From Holacanthus passer (Eukaryota > Chordata > Actinopteri > Pomacanthidae), in assembly GCA_025331565.1 (NCBI GenBank), contig JAFREQ010000026.1, positions 930,001 to 994,000 of the forward strand: DNA of 64,000 bases, in the 5' to 3' direction. Within the stretch, counting starts at the first letter, position 1. Each line of letters begins with the position of its first letter. Both the position numbers and the translations under genes were made by a program. A model generated the notes under the pieces. The model had not been told where the DNA came from. It saw only the letters and a list, made by a program, of their open reading frames with translations, and did no database searches. Shown piece by piece: positions 12,001-25,700 of the stretch.

Positions 12001-15000
12001 CAGACTTTTCTCTTGGAACTGAAGCTCAGGTTTTGTCTTGTGACATCTCTGTAAACAACTTTTTCTTTCCTACTGGTTTTATTTCCATTGTCTATTGCCC
12101 TGTCAATGCGAAACCAGTTAGAGTACAAATAGGTGTTGACAGAATGGGGGTTGGTCCCATGTTTTATTTGGAATGTATGAACATAACTGAATGTGGCAGG
12201 GCTAAGCAGCATTAAATGTCTCCTGTCACTGACGATGTGCCATAATACTACAAGCTCCAAAATCTGTACACAGTGGCTTTCAAAAGGGTGGATGTCCCGT
12301 GTGTAGGGACTGCTGATGACTCAGTAGCACAAAGTAAGAGGAGATATTTAGATTTTCCTGGACGATAATCATTAAATAACTGCTTCATTGATCTTAGTGC
12401 TCAGTTACTGAGATGCATCTTGGATCAAATGACCAAAAAGGTACTTGTTCTTCCAGTAATAGCAAATGTTATAGGAACGACATTTTGGCGCACAGATGAA
12501 ACATGAGCCCTCACTAAGCTTGTCTTTTTTCACTTGTTTCCTCTCTAGCTGTTTTTCATTCTTAGAGTATGTCGGAGCAAAATAATTTCCCCTTGGTTTA
12601 ATGGAAGCAGTCTTTACTGTAACTGTGGGGTAAAGATGAATGGGAAATCCTCCATAGCCTAACACAGTGAGCTCGACAGTGAGCATGAAGAGCCTTTGTC
12701 CATTATCACCTTCCTTTCCAACCACACTGTTTTGTTGGCTTTAAAGTATGGTCAGAATAACCAGTGAAAGTGAAATATAGCACTCAATTTGCTTTGAGAC
12801 CCGCATTTCCTCAGCAGTGTTGTCAGATGTAAATGGAGATGAGGTTGGTAGAGAAGGATGCTAAAAACTGTGTCACACTGGTTCCATTTCCTGCTGGTCA
12901 TTTCCTCAGGCTGTGGGGTCCTCCTTCTGTCTCTGCACATCAGGGTCAGCTCTGCTGGCTCAGGAGGCAATAAGGTACATAGCTCTGCTTCCATCTGAGT
13001 TGCCCAACAGATAGTCGAGGTCTTTTTTGCTTGGATTAGGGCTGGATCAGTGAGCTGTAAATCTCAGGAGAGTGTCACTGAGTAGCATGGCATTCCCCCA
13101 AGGTGTGTCTCTATCTCTCTCTGGCATATGTCAGAGGCTGTCCAACTGGTGCCAATCTTTTACTGCTTCAGCACAGACCCTGCTGACATTGTTGCATGCA
13201 AATGTCAGCCATGATCATTATGACGTTAATGTTTGGGAAAGGGGATGAGTCATCAAATCTGAATCTTAAATAACAGATTTACAGGCTTCAGTATTGACTT
13301 TCATTTAGCTGTTAGTGTGTCACTGTAACAGAGCTCGTATAGAAAAATGTAGCATGGGTTGTGGGAAAGGGCCTGGCCACCATGAATCGATCATTTTCTT
13401 CATTTTCAGGCAATAAAACCTCACCCTTTTGGGCCATCACCAGTTTGCACCCTCGTGTTCAGTATTAGTTCCTGGTCTTTCTGTTGTAGCAGAAGAAGTC
13501 TAACAGGAAGTTGGCCGTTTGGATTAGGCTTTTGCTGGTTTTGAGCAGAATAACCCTGCTCCTCTGGTTCCTGTGTGCTGTTCTTTAACTCCTGCCTGCT
13601 ACCACAAACTACACACCTAGTATAATTGTACTGATAATGATTCTGAATAAGTTTATCTTTGCTAATTTGTGTTGCAACATAATTTGCTTTATAAAACCTC
13701 CTACAATCATGTAGATGCAAATATACTTTTTTTAAAACAGAAGTGACATGACATATTCACTGCTTTGATTTTTGAGTGCACAATCGGATCACTTCTGCTG
13801 AGGATATTTGCTTCAGCTGTGGCAATACAGCTGTGCAGAAAGCACCTCAGCTTGGTCCAGCAATAAAAGCAAAGACCGTATTGGTGTCAGATAGACAGAT
13901 ACAGTACGCTTGTCAGTGAGTCCGTTATCCAAGGTTTGAGCAATTTTACACATTATTGTTAACTAAACTGTCTACATTAACAAGAAATTAGTTCCCAACC
14001 ATCATAAGCAGGACACATGACACAGGACACATTCACCTTCATTTTCTGCTTACCCTGGGCTCTTTGTAGGCTTATTTGTTTCAGGCTCAGCTCATCAGGT
14101 GCAGGTGAGGGATAATAATGTTCTTACATAAGAGTCCTGCTGGATAAGGGAGTTTTTGCTTTGGCATTTGTCCATAGTGGGGTTAGGAGCTATGTTTCCC
14201 AGGGAAGGAGGTAAGATTGGTTGGAAACTTTGGAGGAAATTCTGCCTTGGAGGCATCAACACAAGTCCTTCCATGTTGTAGCTGTTGTGCAGCTGCAAGG
14301 TCTGAGGTGAATCCTGAGTGTCAAAAATGATTCCAGGTTTGTGTTGAGCCTAAAATGATCACCATTTCAGCTTGGATCTGATTCGAGTCAGACCTAGTCT
14401 TCTAGTCAGATTCTAGTCAAACTTACTCAAGTCATAATAGGTTAATGTGCAAGTGCAATGCTCCTGAAATAATTACTGTGATTGCCATATGGGAAATTTC
14501 CCAATGTTGTAAAAATACCTTTCTCTGCAAAATAGACCACCTTCTTTTCTGTCTTAATACATTTATCAGTGGTAATGGCTGTTAAATCTAACTACAGTGA
14601 GCATCCAGTGATAAAGAAATGGCAATCACTATCTAAAGGATTGTCAGGATACACCACTACCATGCAGCAAGGTTTACTCACCAAGATCCAGGGTTGCATA
14701 GTCAGCTGCAACCCCACCCAGTCTGCTCTGACCTCCAGCCTGTACACTGATATAACCCAACCCTCTCTCCATAAAGGTTCCATATCCAGCGTCTGCAATC
14801 TCGATTATCCATGATGACTTTTACATGCACAAACCACAGACAATGATGAGCCAGTCTGGTGAACATTGATTTTTCTCATATATATTTTCAACCTTTGTGA
14901 AAGCTGTCAGTTTTGGTGATAACGCACAAGACTAATTGACATCTTTTTCTGTGACTATATCAGGTCATATTCCGGTATCATCCTGGGAATACTGGGACAG

Positions 15001-17749
15001 AACTAGTCCTGATTTGTCATCTTTAGAGTAGTTGGTAACATATGATATTGAACATTTCCTGCTGTTCATAGAGCTAAAGGATAGTGTGACTGGGGATCTT
15101 TGTGCAGTCCCAGACTGACCTCAAGAATGCAGTGATTGTTTTGTCTAGGCTAGTCACACTATTGTGGTGATAAAACAACACATTTTGCAAAGCTCTCCTT
15201 AAAACAATGTACTATTCTGTTGCAAATTATAAGAGCCAATTGCAGCAGGATAGTTTCCCTGCTCGTTCTGTATTAAGAATGGGAAAGTAGCATTTACATG
15301 GGTTACTGGTGTCCTTAATAGAAATGACCCTGTAGAGGAGTGGATCAGCCCTTATCCAGTGAAGAGATGACTGAAGAGTGCTCTTCTTAGCGACATCATC
15401 ATGAAACTGTACTACACCTGACTTGATGATATGATCTTTTGCCACCATAGAAAGATGTGGTGGCTGTTTGTCTGAAAAGCAACACATTCCCCCTAAATGG
15501 TCCAAAATCAGTTTACATTTCAGGTGAGAAATAGGCCATGCAGACATGCTTCATTTTATATCTACAATGCTTCAGTAATTCCTCTCAAGGTTCACTAGTT
15601 AAGAGGCAGTGCGTCAGTTCTCAGTAAAAACTCCCAAGTACAGCTCTGCTTGTTCTCATCATCATCTAAATCTCTTCCACAGTTTGCTGATTGGTCTGGC
15701 ATCCAGCTGCACAGCACAGTCCGTTGTCAATGGATGTTTTCCAGACTAAATTCTTGCAGAGAAACCTGAGCTAATTAAATTTTGTCTCGTTTTGCAAGGC
15801 ATGGGGTAATTCTAAATGTGGAGATATACAGTAACTAAGTTTAACAGTTGTTTGCATTTTGACATTCATAAGTAACGTTTTAAGACATTACTTTGTATTT
15901 TGACTATTGTATTATGTTTCTTTCCTGGTTGGCATTTCCCTGATGTTGCTAAGCAGCATGTCTGTGTTACTAAACATGTCTTGGAGACAGACTGCAGCCA
16001 ACAAAACACCCATGCAGTTGCCAGTGGCATAAAGTGAATTTTTGCTCTACTTTTCTTTCTTTTTTTTATACCTATGCCTCTTGCTGCTGCAGATTTTATT
16101 TACTGCCCCCCTCACCTATTGCAGACAAGACTAAGCATCAAACCCAGCGTAAAGAGCAGCATGCCCTAAGAGAGCAGTCACTAGACATTTAGTGTGATGC
16201 AGACTGGCAGGGAGTGGAATTGTAAGGTACTCAACCCCCTGATGAATACACAGAGGTCAGCATTGATGATGAGAACGACGAGGACACTGACAAGCCAGTC
16301 ACCATCTTCATTATTATGTGCACTGGCCCATTGCCACATCCTTCTCATCTCATCCTTAGTCAATCTCATTGAGTCAATTATTGAGGAGGAACTTTGTCAG
16401 AGGCACCATTTTCACATCTTAGCCCAAATTCAATATAGCTAAAACGAACTAGAAATGGTCATAATAAATTACCTTTCTTTTTTCTGCCCATTAAATTGCT
16501 GATGAACTGGCAATGGCCTCATAAGTCAGTTATTGCTTTTCTCCCCCCTTTTTTCACTGCTTCCCTTTTAGGAAGGAGCACTCGCTCCAGCCAAGAGAGC
16601 ATATGGTTCCATTAGACAACCAGTGGGGACTAGCTCTAATTGACCACTTGCAGGAGCCAACAATTAGCCTGTCAAACACTCGACAATCATTCAATTTAAG
16701 ATATATGCCAAATTCAACTTTCTTCCAGTCCCATGAAATATTTTTCTCTAATATCTTATTATAAAAGCTTTTTATCCCATATCTGCTTAATTGAATCATT
16801 AAAAGAAATGTGAGATGAGGGAGGTGAGCTGAATTCTCATGGTGCTGCTGGTCTGTGTAATTTCAGGCAGAGTGTTTAAAACAATAAATCCTGGCTTAGT
16901 AGCATAATAACTTTTTAAGGTAAATTTTCACCATGTGAAATTTCTATCTTTGATTTGAACAAATGATTAGCTCTACAATTGAAAATAGGTTGACGCTCAT
17001 TGCTGTCTGATAATTCTACAGAATTATTTATCTGAGGAGAGACACACCATCATGTCTGACTTGTCAAATGCATATGGTACACATAATTCCTCATTTAGGT
17101 TTGCTGGTATTTTCTAGAAACAGTACATGACTGAAAGTCAGCACTGATGCACCCATGCTGTGGAAAGCTGCCCTCTCTGTCAATAGGACTGTTACATAAA
17201 ATAGATAAATACTGCAAATAAAAGAATCACAGTCAAAACAACAGAGTAAAAACCTACAAACTTCCAATAACAGAGCCGTTTCTTTCCTTCAAAATGAATT
17301 TGGTGTCTTTTTAAGAACTATAATGTATCTACCAGGATTTCTGGAGACTGTTTATAAGTGGATGACAGTCAGTTGCTCTTGGTCTGAGTCAGCCTTTCCC
17401 GGAGTAATCAAATTCAGTTTCCTAGACAAATGCACTTCTGATCCAGACAAATTTAGAGGAGGATTTAGCGAATCTTACGTAACTCAAGTGAGAACTGGAA
17501 AATCCTCAATTTAAGGAAGATTAACACTTAAGTATCATTAACTGTTTTATCTAATTTGAACAAATTTGTCCACCGTTACTGATTGGGGACATTATAAATA
17601 AACACTTGTTATGACTGACGTGTTTTACAGACGAGTCGGGCTGTTAGGACACTCCCACATCCCTACAGGAAGAACTTCCTGCTTGTGTTGTGATCCTTGT
17701 CCAGTCGGAAACATGCCGAATAAGCGTTTCTTACTCACTCTCTCTCTTT

Positions 17750-17752
<3 letters not shown>

Positions 17753-17780
<28 letters not shown>
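17753..17780. repeat. (CA)n microsatellite
   Basis: Fourteen CA units following a T/C-rich tract. Two overlapping open frames here are artefacts of the repeat. Confidence 0.9.
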
Positions 17781-18274
17781 ATGGAAAACCACCACCAAAC
17801 ATATCCCACATCCTGTGCTGTGATTTTATCATGTTGGTGATTCAGGCTGGGAAACTGTTACCATGTGTTGTGTCAAAAAATAAAAAAAGATTTGAGGAGC
17901 TTCACAAAACCAAGACCACTTAGGAGTTTTGTCTTTCTTTAACTTGTAGGTTAGATTGGACCTTGTTTCTGGTCCTTTATCTGAATCTGGCCAGCTTTCC
18001 ATTATCTTTGGAAGTGGTCTGTTATTGTAAGCACAGCACTTGGACTTGTAGCTTTTCAATGGGCTTGTTTTCCAAAGCTCTCTTGTCTGCCAGCAGATTC
18101 TTGTCTTGGTGAAGATTTTAGCTGAACCAGCTACAAAGTCTGTTTTTGTTTGGATTGGGTATGTCTAATTTTCCCTTTGGATGTGGCTCTTTCTAAGTGT
18201 GCCACATAGAAAGAGTGTTAGTATTTCAGTTGTTTAATATCTGGCACAACTTAAGATGAAAAGAAACAACTACG

Positions 18275-18700
18275 CCAGGGGGGGAAACTTTTTTCCTATC
18301 AAGGGCCATTTTAATTTTTATGTCATCTTTCGAGGGCCACACTAAATTATTGAACACATATCACACTGGCCTCTAATGCAGTGGCTGGAAGGCGGTTGTT
18401 GTTCCTAGCTTTGAGCTTGTTGTTGTGGTTTGTCAGGCACATCAGCTGGTTCCACATTAAACCACGCAGCAAATAAGTTGAGTTCCTTTTGTTTACTATT
18501 CACGTCCTGAAATCTCTCACCAAATGCCTGAAGGAGTTTTGCATACTCACTCGCATATTCAGATGTCACAGCAGGCTTCTGTTCTTGTAGAAACAAAAAC
18601 ACTTTGGAACAACTTACTTTGTCTGGTGCTAGCAGCGGCAGCAAGGCACTCCTTCACAAATTCTCCATCTGAATGAGATTTTAACCTGCTCACCAAAAAA
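18275..18700 (-). mobile_element. hAT (Charlie-like) transposase relic
   Basis: The minus-strand frame at 18405-18644 reads YAKLLQAFGERFQDV and LNLFAAWFNVEPADVP. This resembles the segment R-F-x-D, then F-x-x-P/W-F-x-V-x-x-x-x-V-P, of hAT-family transposases and the host proteins derived from them. On the plus strand, CCAGGGGGGGAAACTTTTTT and AAGGGCCATTTT followed by GAGGGCCACACTAAA resemble the CAGGGG termini of hAT elements. Only a piece of the transposase C-terminal half survives, so it is a dead relic. Boundaries are approximate. Confidence 0.6.
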
Positions 18701-19753
18701 CATACCCGCATAACATTGTCTCTGTCGGAATGTGGTCTTGTGGAAGCTGTTAGTACTTGTTGCCTTTGTTAGTTTGGGTTAGGCATGAGGAGTTAGACTG
18801 GCTAGGTTTAGGGTAAGAATATCAAGGTAAGCCAAACAGAAGCAGAGATGGGTTGGTATTTATGAATTGCTTTATGGGCCAGATCAAACGAAGAAGTCCC
18901 ATGAAATATCATCAACCATGTTTTGATTTTTATTATACATACACTGCATCTTTGTGGAATAGTTTTTTAGCCCCTTTTGAATATTACCAACTTTTGCAGT
19001 TTTGAAGTTTAGTAATGAGTTAATTTGTACCTCTTTTCAAGGGAATCAATACCTTGTTGCAGGTGCTCACAAGAAAATATAGTGTTGAATGTTGCTAGTG
19101 AACTATGGTGTATTGCTGCTTGTAATTTATGATTGGAGGAAGTCTAAATGCTTGCTCTGTGATTACAGTGGTGAGGAGAACCCACATGGCGCAGAGTCGT
19201 TAAAGTGAAGGGGACTCACTAGATTTTAGCTTGTACTGCTCTCGTTCGCCTCTTCCCCAACAGAAGAATAAAGAGCAGTGAAACAAAATGTAAAACGGTG
19301 TCTTATAAACTGAAACAATGAAGCTGTGCTGTCGTACTCCCCTGTAACATCATCGTCCACTTTTCACAGTAGGATTTTAAATTCATATTTGCAAGCTACA
19401 ACATATGCTGGTAATACTCTTCTTTGAAATTGTCAGCACCAGCCCAGAAATTCCAGGGAGACCCTTGGAGTAGGAAGTAGAAATGGTTTGTTAGAAAACA
19501 CTTTCAGGGAGTCAAACACATCTGTCAAGGGAATGTGTTGTTGAAAAAAGCTCACATATGATCTCAGTCCGTTTTAACAGCCTTGCTGCAGTTTGTAGAT
19601 GTAGATCAACAGTCAGTTCTCTATCCTGTGTACTTTTTATCTTGTTTCTGTGGTTTCAAACCCTTTTAACTGGTGCCTTCATTTCAACCATGTATGTTTT
19701 TGACTTAATTTGCTTACATATGCTAAATAATCCTGTCTGCTCTTTCAACAGAT

Positions 19754-22700
19754 ATGAGACGAGTTGTCCGGCAGAGCAAATTCCGTCACGTCTTTGGCCA
19801 GGCGGTGAAGAATGACCAATGCTACGATGATATCCGGGTGTCAAGGGTCACATGGGACAGCGCCCTCTGTTCAGTCAACCCCAAGTTTGTTGCCCTAATT
19901 GTTGACGCCAGTGGCGGTGGAGCTTTCCTCGTTCTCCCTCTCCATAAGGTATGTGTGTGGTGTATCATGGAGTGATTAATGCCGCAGTGGATAAGCGCTG
20001 TATTGTGTGTTTGAACAGAGCACATCATTTAAAACTGACCTCTCTGACAACTAGATGGAGATAAACTGGAAATGGAAACATGTTTACAGTTACCGCTTCT
20101 TTATGCTCCATCAGTAAGTCACGCTGAGTGCCTAACAGTGGATTGCTTAAACAGTGTTTTTAAGTTGTTTTGATAGAAAACTGGTTTGAAGGTCATATAT
20201 TTTGATCTTATTCTGAGAGAAACTGCATTGAAATGGTGTAATGCCAACCTTCAAAGGCATTGTGTGTCTTTTTTGAGTGCAGTTATGCATGTGGTGTTTT
20301 TGTTACAGATGATTTAAGTTGATCAAATTACATCTGGCTTTTTTAGATGGGGATGGGGGGGATCTTAATATTAGAAAGGGAAGAAAAGCCATGATCTCTG
20401 AGGGATCATATTCAGACTGACATGAATGCAAACATAAAGCACTTAAAAGGTAGTTGAATGAAAAATCCTCATTCCTCTGTTTATATTTTGAGACTAACAA
20501 CGTATGACCCATGTTTTGTGTGCAGTAAATAATCATTTGCATTGAGGACTTAACCTCTTACAAGCAGGGCTGCTGACTTCATGTCAGTGCACACTGGGAT
20601 TAATGTTTACCAGCGGGCCGTTTCACACACCCTCATGTGTACAACAGAAACTACTCCAAAGCCGTGGAGCGAACAGTCTCCTGATCCTTGCCTCCATATA
20701 AGGAATTGCTCCACTCAAACTAAAATCACTTTTGGGTTGGGCAAGACAGCATTTGAAGAGTGTTTAGCTGTAAACAAGTTAGCTGGCTGAATACATCCCT
20801 CCCTTTTGTTTGATCCCTGCTGTCATAATTGGACTAATTAAGGTGCAATAGAGGTCAGATTGAATCCAACGGGGGGCTGTGGCATATACCCCAGAGAGCC
20901 CTTGGATGTCATTATGGTTTATAGTAGTGAATTGCTGGCTGCTGGTGTTTCTGTTTGGCAGCTCCAAGCAGTGGCCAAGTGGCAGGTCCTGACACTGTGA
21001 GTGACATAAGTACTACAATACTGTTGACAGATCTAACCTGGGCCTGTAATTAGTGTACACCAGTACACTGCCATGTCATCTGAGAAGGCTCTGGCACAGG
21101 GGACCGGATCCTTAGGCCTGTCATCACACAGCTTACACCTCTCAGCACCTCATTCAATACAGGGTTTGTCCTGGAGGTGGGCTGCAAGCTCGACCGGTTT
21201 CACACTCCTCCAGCCCTCCTCTCTGTGTCTGTGTTTGAATGAGCTGCCCTCTGCATGCCATGTCCCAGTACAGTAATGGTGTGTCTACAGAACAAAGTCT
21301 ACTTTCACTACTGCACTGAAAAGTTGCAAAAGACTGAGGTCTTTCTGTGCATAGCGAACCTCAGGCAATTTCCTCAAGTGAGAGATTAAAAAAAAAAGCT
21401 CTCTTGATTTTTTTTTTTTTTAGATCTTCCCACATACGAGTTGGCAGGCGTGACACAGACTAATCCCTCAGATATAGTGTTCTTATTTCCACAGGCCATG
21501 CATTGACACACTGGAGCTGAGAGGGGAATGCCATGTTTTTAAGAATTACAGTATGTTGTGTCTGTATGTTATACTTTGGACAGTGTGACCAGTATGCATT
21601 GTCACCAAACCAGTTGTACAGCTCAGCATATGAGAAAGTCAGTTGATAGGACACATTTCTTTCACATCTTCAATTAATGGGCATTCCCTTATTAATGTGT
21701 TTGTTTTTTTCTATTAACTATTTTTGGGATTTATCACATGGTATTCTCAAATGAATTTTTCTAACAAAGCAGGTCCATCTGGAAATCTCAGTATAGCCTC
21801 AGCTGGCAATGCAGGTCTCAAAAGTGGGGCGAGTCTGTTCTTGCAAACGGTATGACAAGACTGCACTGCAGTGGATCAGTGATACTGAGTTGCTCTCAGC
21901 ACCTGAGATCATTTCTAATAAACTGAATTGAGAAGGATTAAGATGTTGCTTCTTAATTAGAAAATTGTTAAACTAATTTGTAATTGAATCAGTATGTTTT
22001 TTCATTTGTTATTGTGCTTACTTTACAAAGTGTTTTGCTTTATGAGCTTTTGTCAGACAGCTTTGCTGTCTGGATAAATATCTGCCTGACTGAAGGACAC
22101 TTGCAGTTTGAATCACCTGGGTCTCATTTCAAGGCCACACATCCCCTAAACTCCCCCACCCTCCCACTCCTTCCCATCCCTAATGTGAGGGTGCATCTGT
22201 CCGGCTAACCCATCTGCCTGTGTTGTGTTGCTCCCAGTCTCTGTGGGCAGCCAGCTGCTCAGGGCCTTTGTCCTACGCTTACTCCCAGCGCAGCCCTTTG
22301 TCATTACCACACTTCAGCTGGGGGAGGCAGAAGTGTGATGATGCTCCTTCCCCCTTCACAATTAAGCCATATGCAACTGTGCACCTTCTTTGTTGTATTG
22401 ATGCATTAATGGGAGGAGAATGAATTACTGGAATCATGAGCCCTCTAAAAAAAAGCATTGTACTTCTTATGCTTACATTCTGAATAACATAGCCTTTGTC
22501 ATTATTTGATGTATCTGGAAATGGATGGAAAAGCATCTCTTGGATCTCGTGGATCTGTGACCTGACCTGACCTGAGGTCTGAGCCTCATTTTGAGTAGTC
22601 AACCAATGGAGCTATCTCTTTGTGTGACACACTAGGGTGAGGTTTGTGCGGCAGGCCGCCGTGACTCAGCACAGCCACGAGTATTGTTACTTCCTCCTGT

Positions 22701-25700
22701 CAGAACACAGGGATTTATAGAGAGGGCATCAGATGTCCAGCTCAACACGTCATTCCCTTGCCTCATGCTTTCAATCTCCCCCTTTCTCTTTCTTAGCAGG
22801 ATGCCTGCTAATTTATTCCCTGATTTCCATATGAAGGAAGCTGTGGGAGTGAATGCAGCAGCTAGCAAGTGTTCAGTGAAACATTCCTGATAATTCCTCT
22901 CTGTCTGCTCAGCGTAAGAGAAGGGAAGTGTTACTAAATCATTACAGTTGTTGTGATTTATATCTCTTAACTAGAAATCCCTTATTTGATTTATCCAAGC
23001 ATGTCCTCGTTAAAAATTCCATGCTGTCTATCCTGTTTTAGCCATCAGCATCTTTATTTTCCATGCAGGCTGTGTGTTAGTCACTTTGTCAATTGTTAGC
23101 ATTTTTGGTTTCCTCTTTTGTCTATTTCTTTTTAAGCTTGACCTTAACTACAGCCATAACACCACATAGTGCATTGCTTAATGTAGAAGGCATGTTCCAC
23201 ATTAGTGCTTCAAACGCTGCCTCTGTACAGAAAGGATGATCAGATGTGGAGTGTGTGTTTGATTTGGATTCAATCCCTCAATGCACCATTCATCCAGTGC
23301 TCAACCTTTGCTGTTAGAAATCCCTGGGTGTGTGCACAGTGACACATTATTTCTGTTCTGTCTCACATACACCAGTCTGGCTGCTAACTAAGCTACTCTC
23401 TGTCTGTACACACAAAAATACACTGGGTGTGCATAATATCCATGGTCTTTCCCCATACTTTGGTCAGTTTGTGTTCCAAGACCTCTATATTGCTCAGTTG
23501 CCTCTGCCTTTGCCGCTTCTGCCGCTCAGTCCTGCTGACTGCAGATTTTACCATATATGGTCATTCACTGCTCCCTGCCTGACAGCCATCCAAGACCATT
23601 TCCTCCCTGCCCTGCCATTGGCTGCTTCATGCAGTGTCGGTACACATGTGAATTCTGGGATAGGCCGAAGTATGAAGAGCGGCCAAGATGAGAGAACTGG
23701 GTTGAAGTCAGATGTTGTCTCTGTCACAGAGTCACTCACTGTATCCAAGTGCCGCATTAACATAATTATTTAAATATGATAATCAGTGTGACTGCTGGAT
23801 TACTGAATACCATTTATAATCTGTTAATATAGAGCAGTGAGCCCTGATATTTTTGTTAAATAAACCAGACTTTTTCTTTAGCTGCAAACCTTAGAACAAA
23901 GCTGTGGTGCTTTGTAATAAGAGATGCTGCGTAAAATGCCATTGTCAGTCATGTGATGCATTTAAAGTCTGCTGCAAAAGAGCTATTATTTCACAAACAA
24001 ACTGCACATGAATGCACCAATCTGGCAGACAAAATCCCAAAATCTTTTTGGGTGGGCTGCCTTTCATGTGTTCCAAGTTCTTTCTAAAAATATCTTTTCA
24101 TTCATATGTTGTCTGTTTAGTTGATTATTTTTCTGGCCACAGGTGCTGGACTGTGTCACAGCATGCAGTGGGGAGACAATAGGAAGATGTGGAGACACTG
24201 TGGTCAAATGGCCATCCTTCACAGGGAATACAATATCTACGTGGTGCGGTTTCATCAAAGAGATGACAGAACTTAATGACCCTTTTGATAGACAGACAGC
24301 TGCCCCAAATACTTCCCAACTGGCAACATAGCAACCAGTCTGTTTTCAGATATAGTGGACCTGCCTTGAAAGCTATCTGGAATTCATCTTGTGACCTAGA
24401 TTCACCACAAATATACAGTACTGTAGTATAACTGTAGTACATCTCTGAATAGGTATGTCTGCCTTATCTCTAACTATGTATAGCTCAGGTTTCCAGTGTT
24501 CTTGCCCCATCATACAGATGCAGAGACTTGTAAAAGTGGAAATTTCCATGGAGCTGTGAGTAGCACTGGACAGCATGCAGACCCTATAGTGGTGTGCATG
24601 TGTGAATCACATGTTGAGCTGCAAGGAAAGGAAGTGTGCAGGCCTCTTGTGTGAATGAAAAGAATGTCCTGTCTTGCCTTGAGGGAATGTTGTTCATCTT
24701 TTTGTGTGTGTGAGTGTGTGTTTCAGTGTTGTGCTTTGTATCTGTCGTTGTGTGATTCACTCTCATTTTCTGCAGTCTTACTTGTTGCTATGCAACTGGT
24801 TGTTTTCTAGGCATCAGACCTTCCTCTCGAAGGATACAAATGTCTGTAGCAGAGTTATGGACATGTTAGGTATTCGACTGCTGAGTTTAGCCACTTGCTG
24901 TTGGTGTGGGTGTGTTTTTTGTTGTACGCTGGTGTAGTGGGTTTCTTTTTTCTTGTTCTGGATAAAATCAGTTGTGCTGAACACACTGCCTATACCTATA
25001 GGCTGGTTGCCTTGATATGATTTTCTTGCTTGGTTGGTTTAGTCTGTTAGGGCCCTTTTTAAGCAGTGTTGCGAATGTGTGACATTACTGACAGTCCTTT
25101 GTAACTGTTCATCTGCCAGCTAAGGTGTAAGAGCTTGATGGATCTTACGAAACTCAGATCTGATTACACAACTGGAGGAATCCTCTCTACCTCACAAATC
25201 AAAATGCAAAGTAAAATGAATATTTATGGAAAATTAAATCTGGTGATTCTAGTAGTTTGGTTTCCTTTTTTAGAATTGACAACAGGATTTAATGATCAGA
25301 GAGAGAGAGGAGAATCAGAATTAATAAAATCTTAATCCCTGCACTCAGCCCTCTTGCTGTTAGGCTGCTACTTGGCTTCACTGTAGCTTGCTGGTTGTTT
25401 GTCATGGTCTTTATACAATGTAGTGTTACTATTTGTCCAGTTTCTCTTGGTCTTAATAAAGCCAACGTTTCCTGTACTGTAATTAGCGGAGCAGTGAGCA
25501 GCAGCTGATTCTGCACAGGTGTGGAAATACTTGTTTTCTAATAATTATTAGCTGACAAATAGCTGTAGGACAAGATGTCAAGGTCAAAATTGCTACAGAT
25601 AGAAAGTACACACATTTCTGGTTAATCAGTCATGATAGTCACTTCTGAATATGGATTGCTGTGCCTACTATTCAATCTCATCAAGATATTTTTAAAATGT

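Larger units (their letters stand above)
5956..19751 (+). other. coro1c: coro1c intron 1 (13.8 kb)
   Basis: Bounded by the donor at 5956 and the acceptor TCTTTCAACAG ending at 19751. It contains a decayed MITE (8385-9095), a CA microsatellite (17753-17780) and a hAT relic (about 18275-18700). No nested gene can be supported. A 180-codon open frame on the minus strand (9416-9958) is unexplained. Confidence 0.7.

Noticed and set aside
17611..17923. Overlapping frames encoding HTHTHTHT runs
   Set aside because: These are translations of the CA microsatellite.
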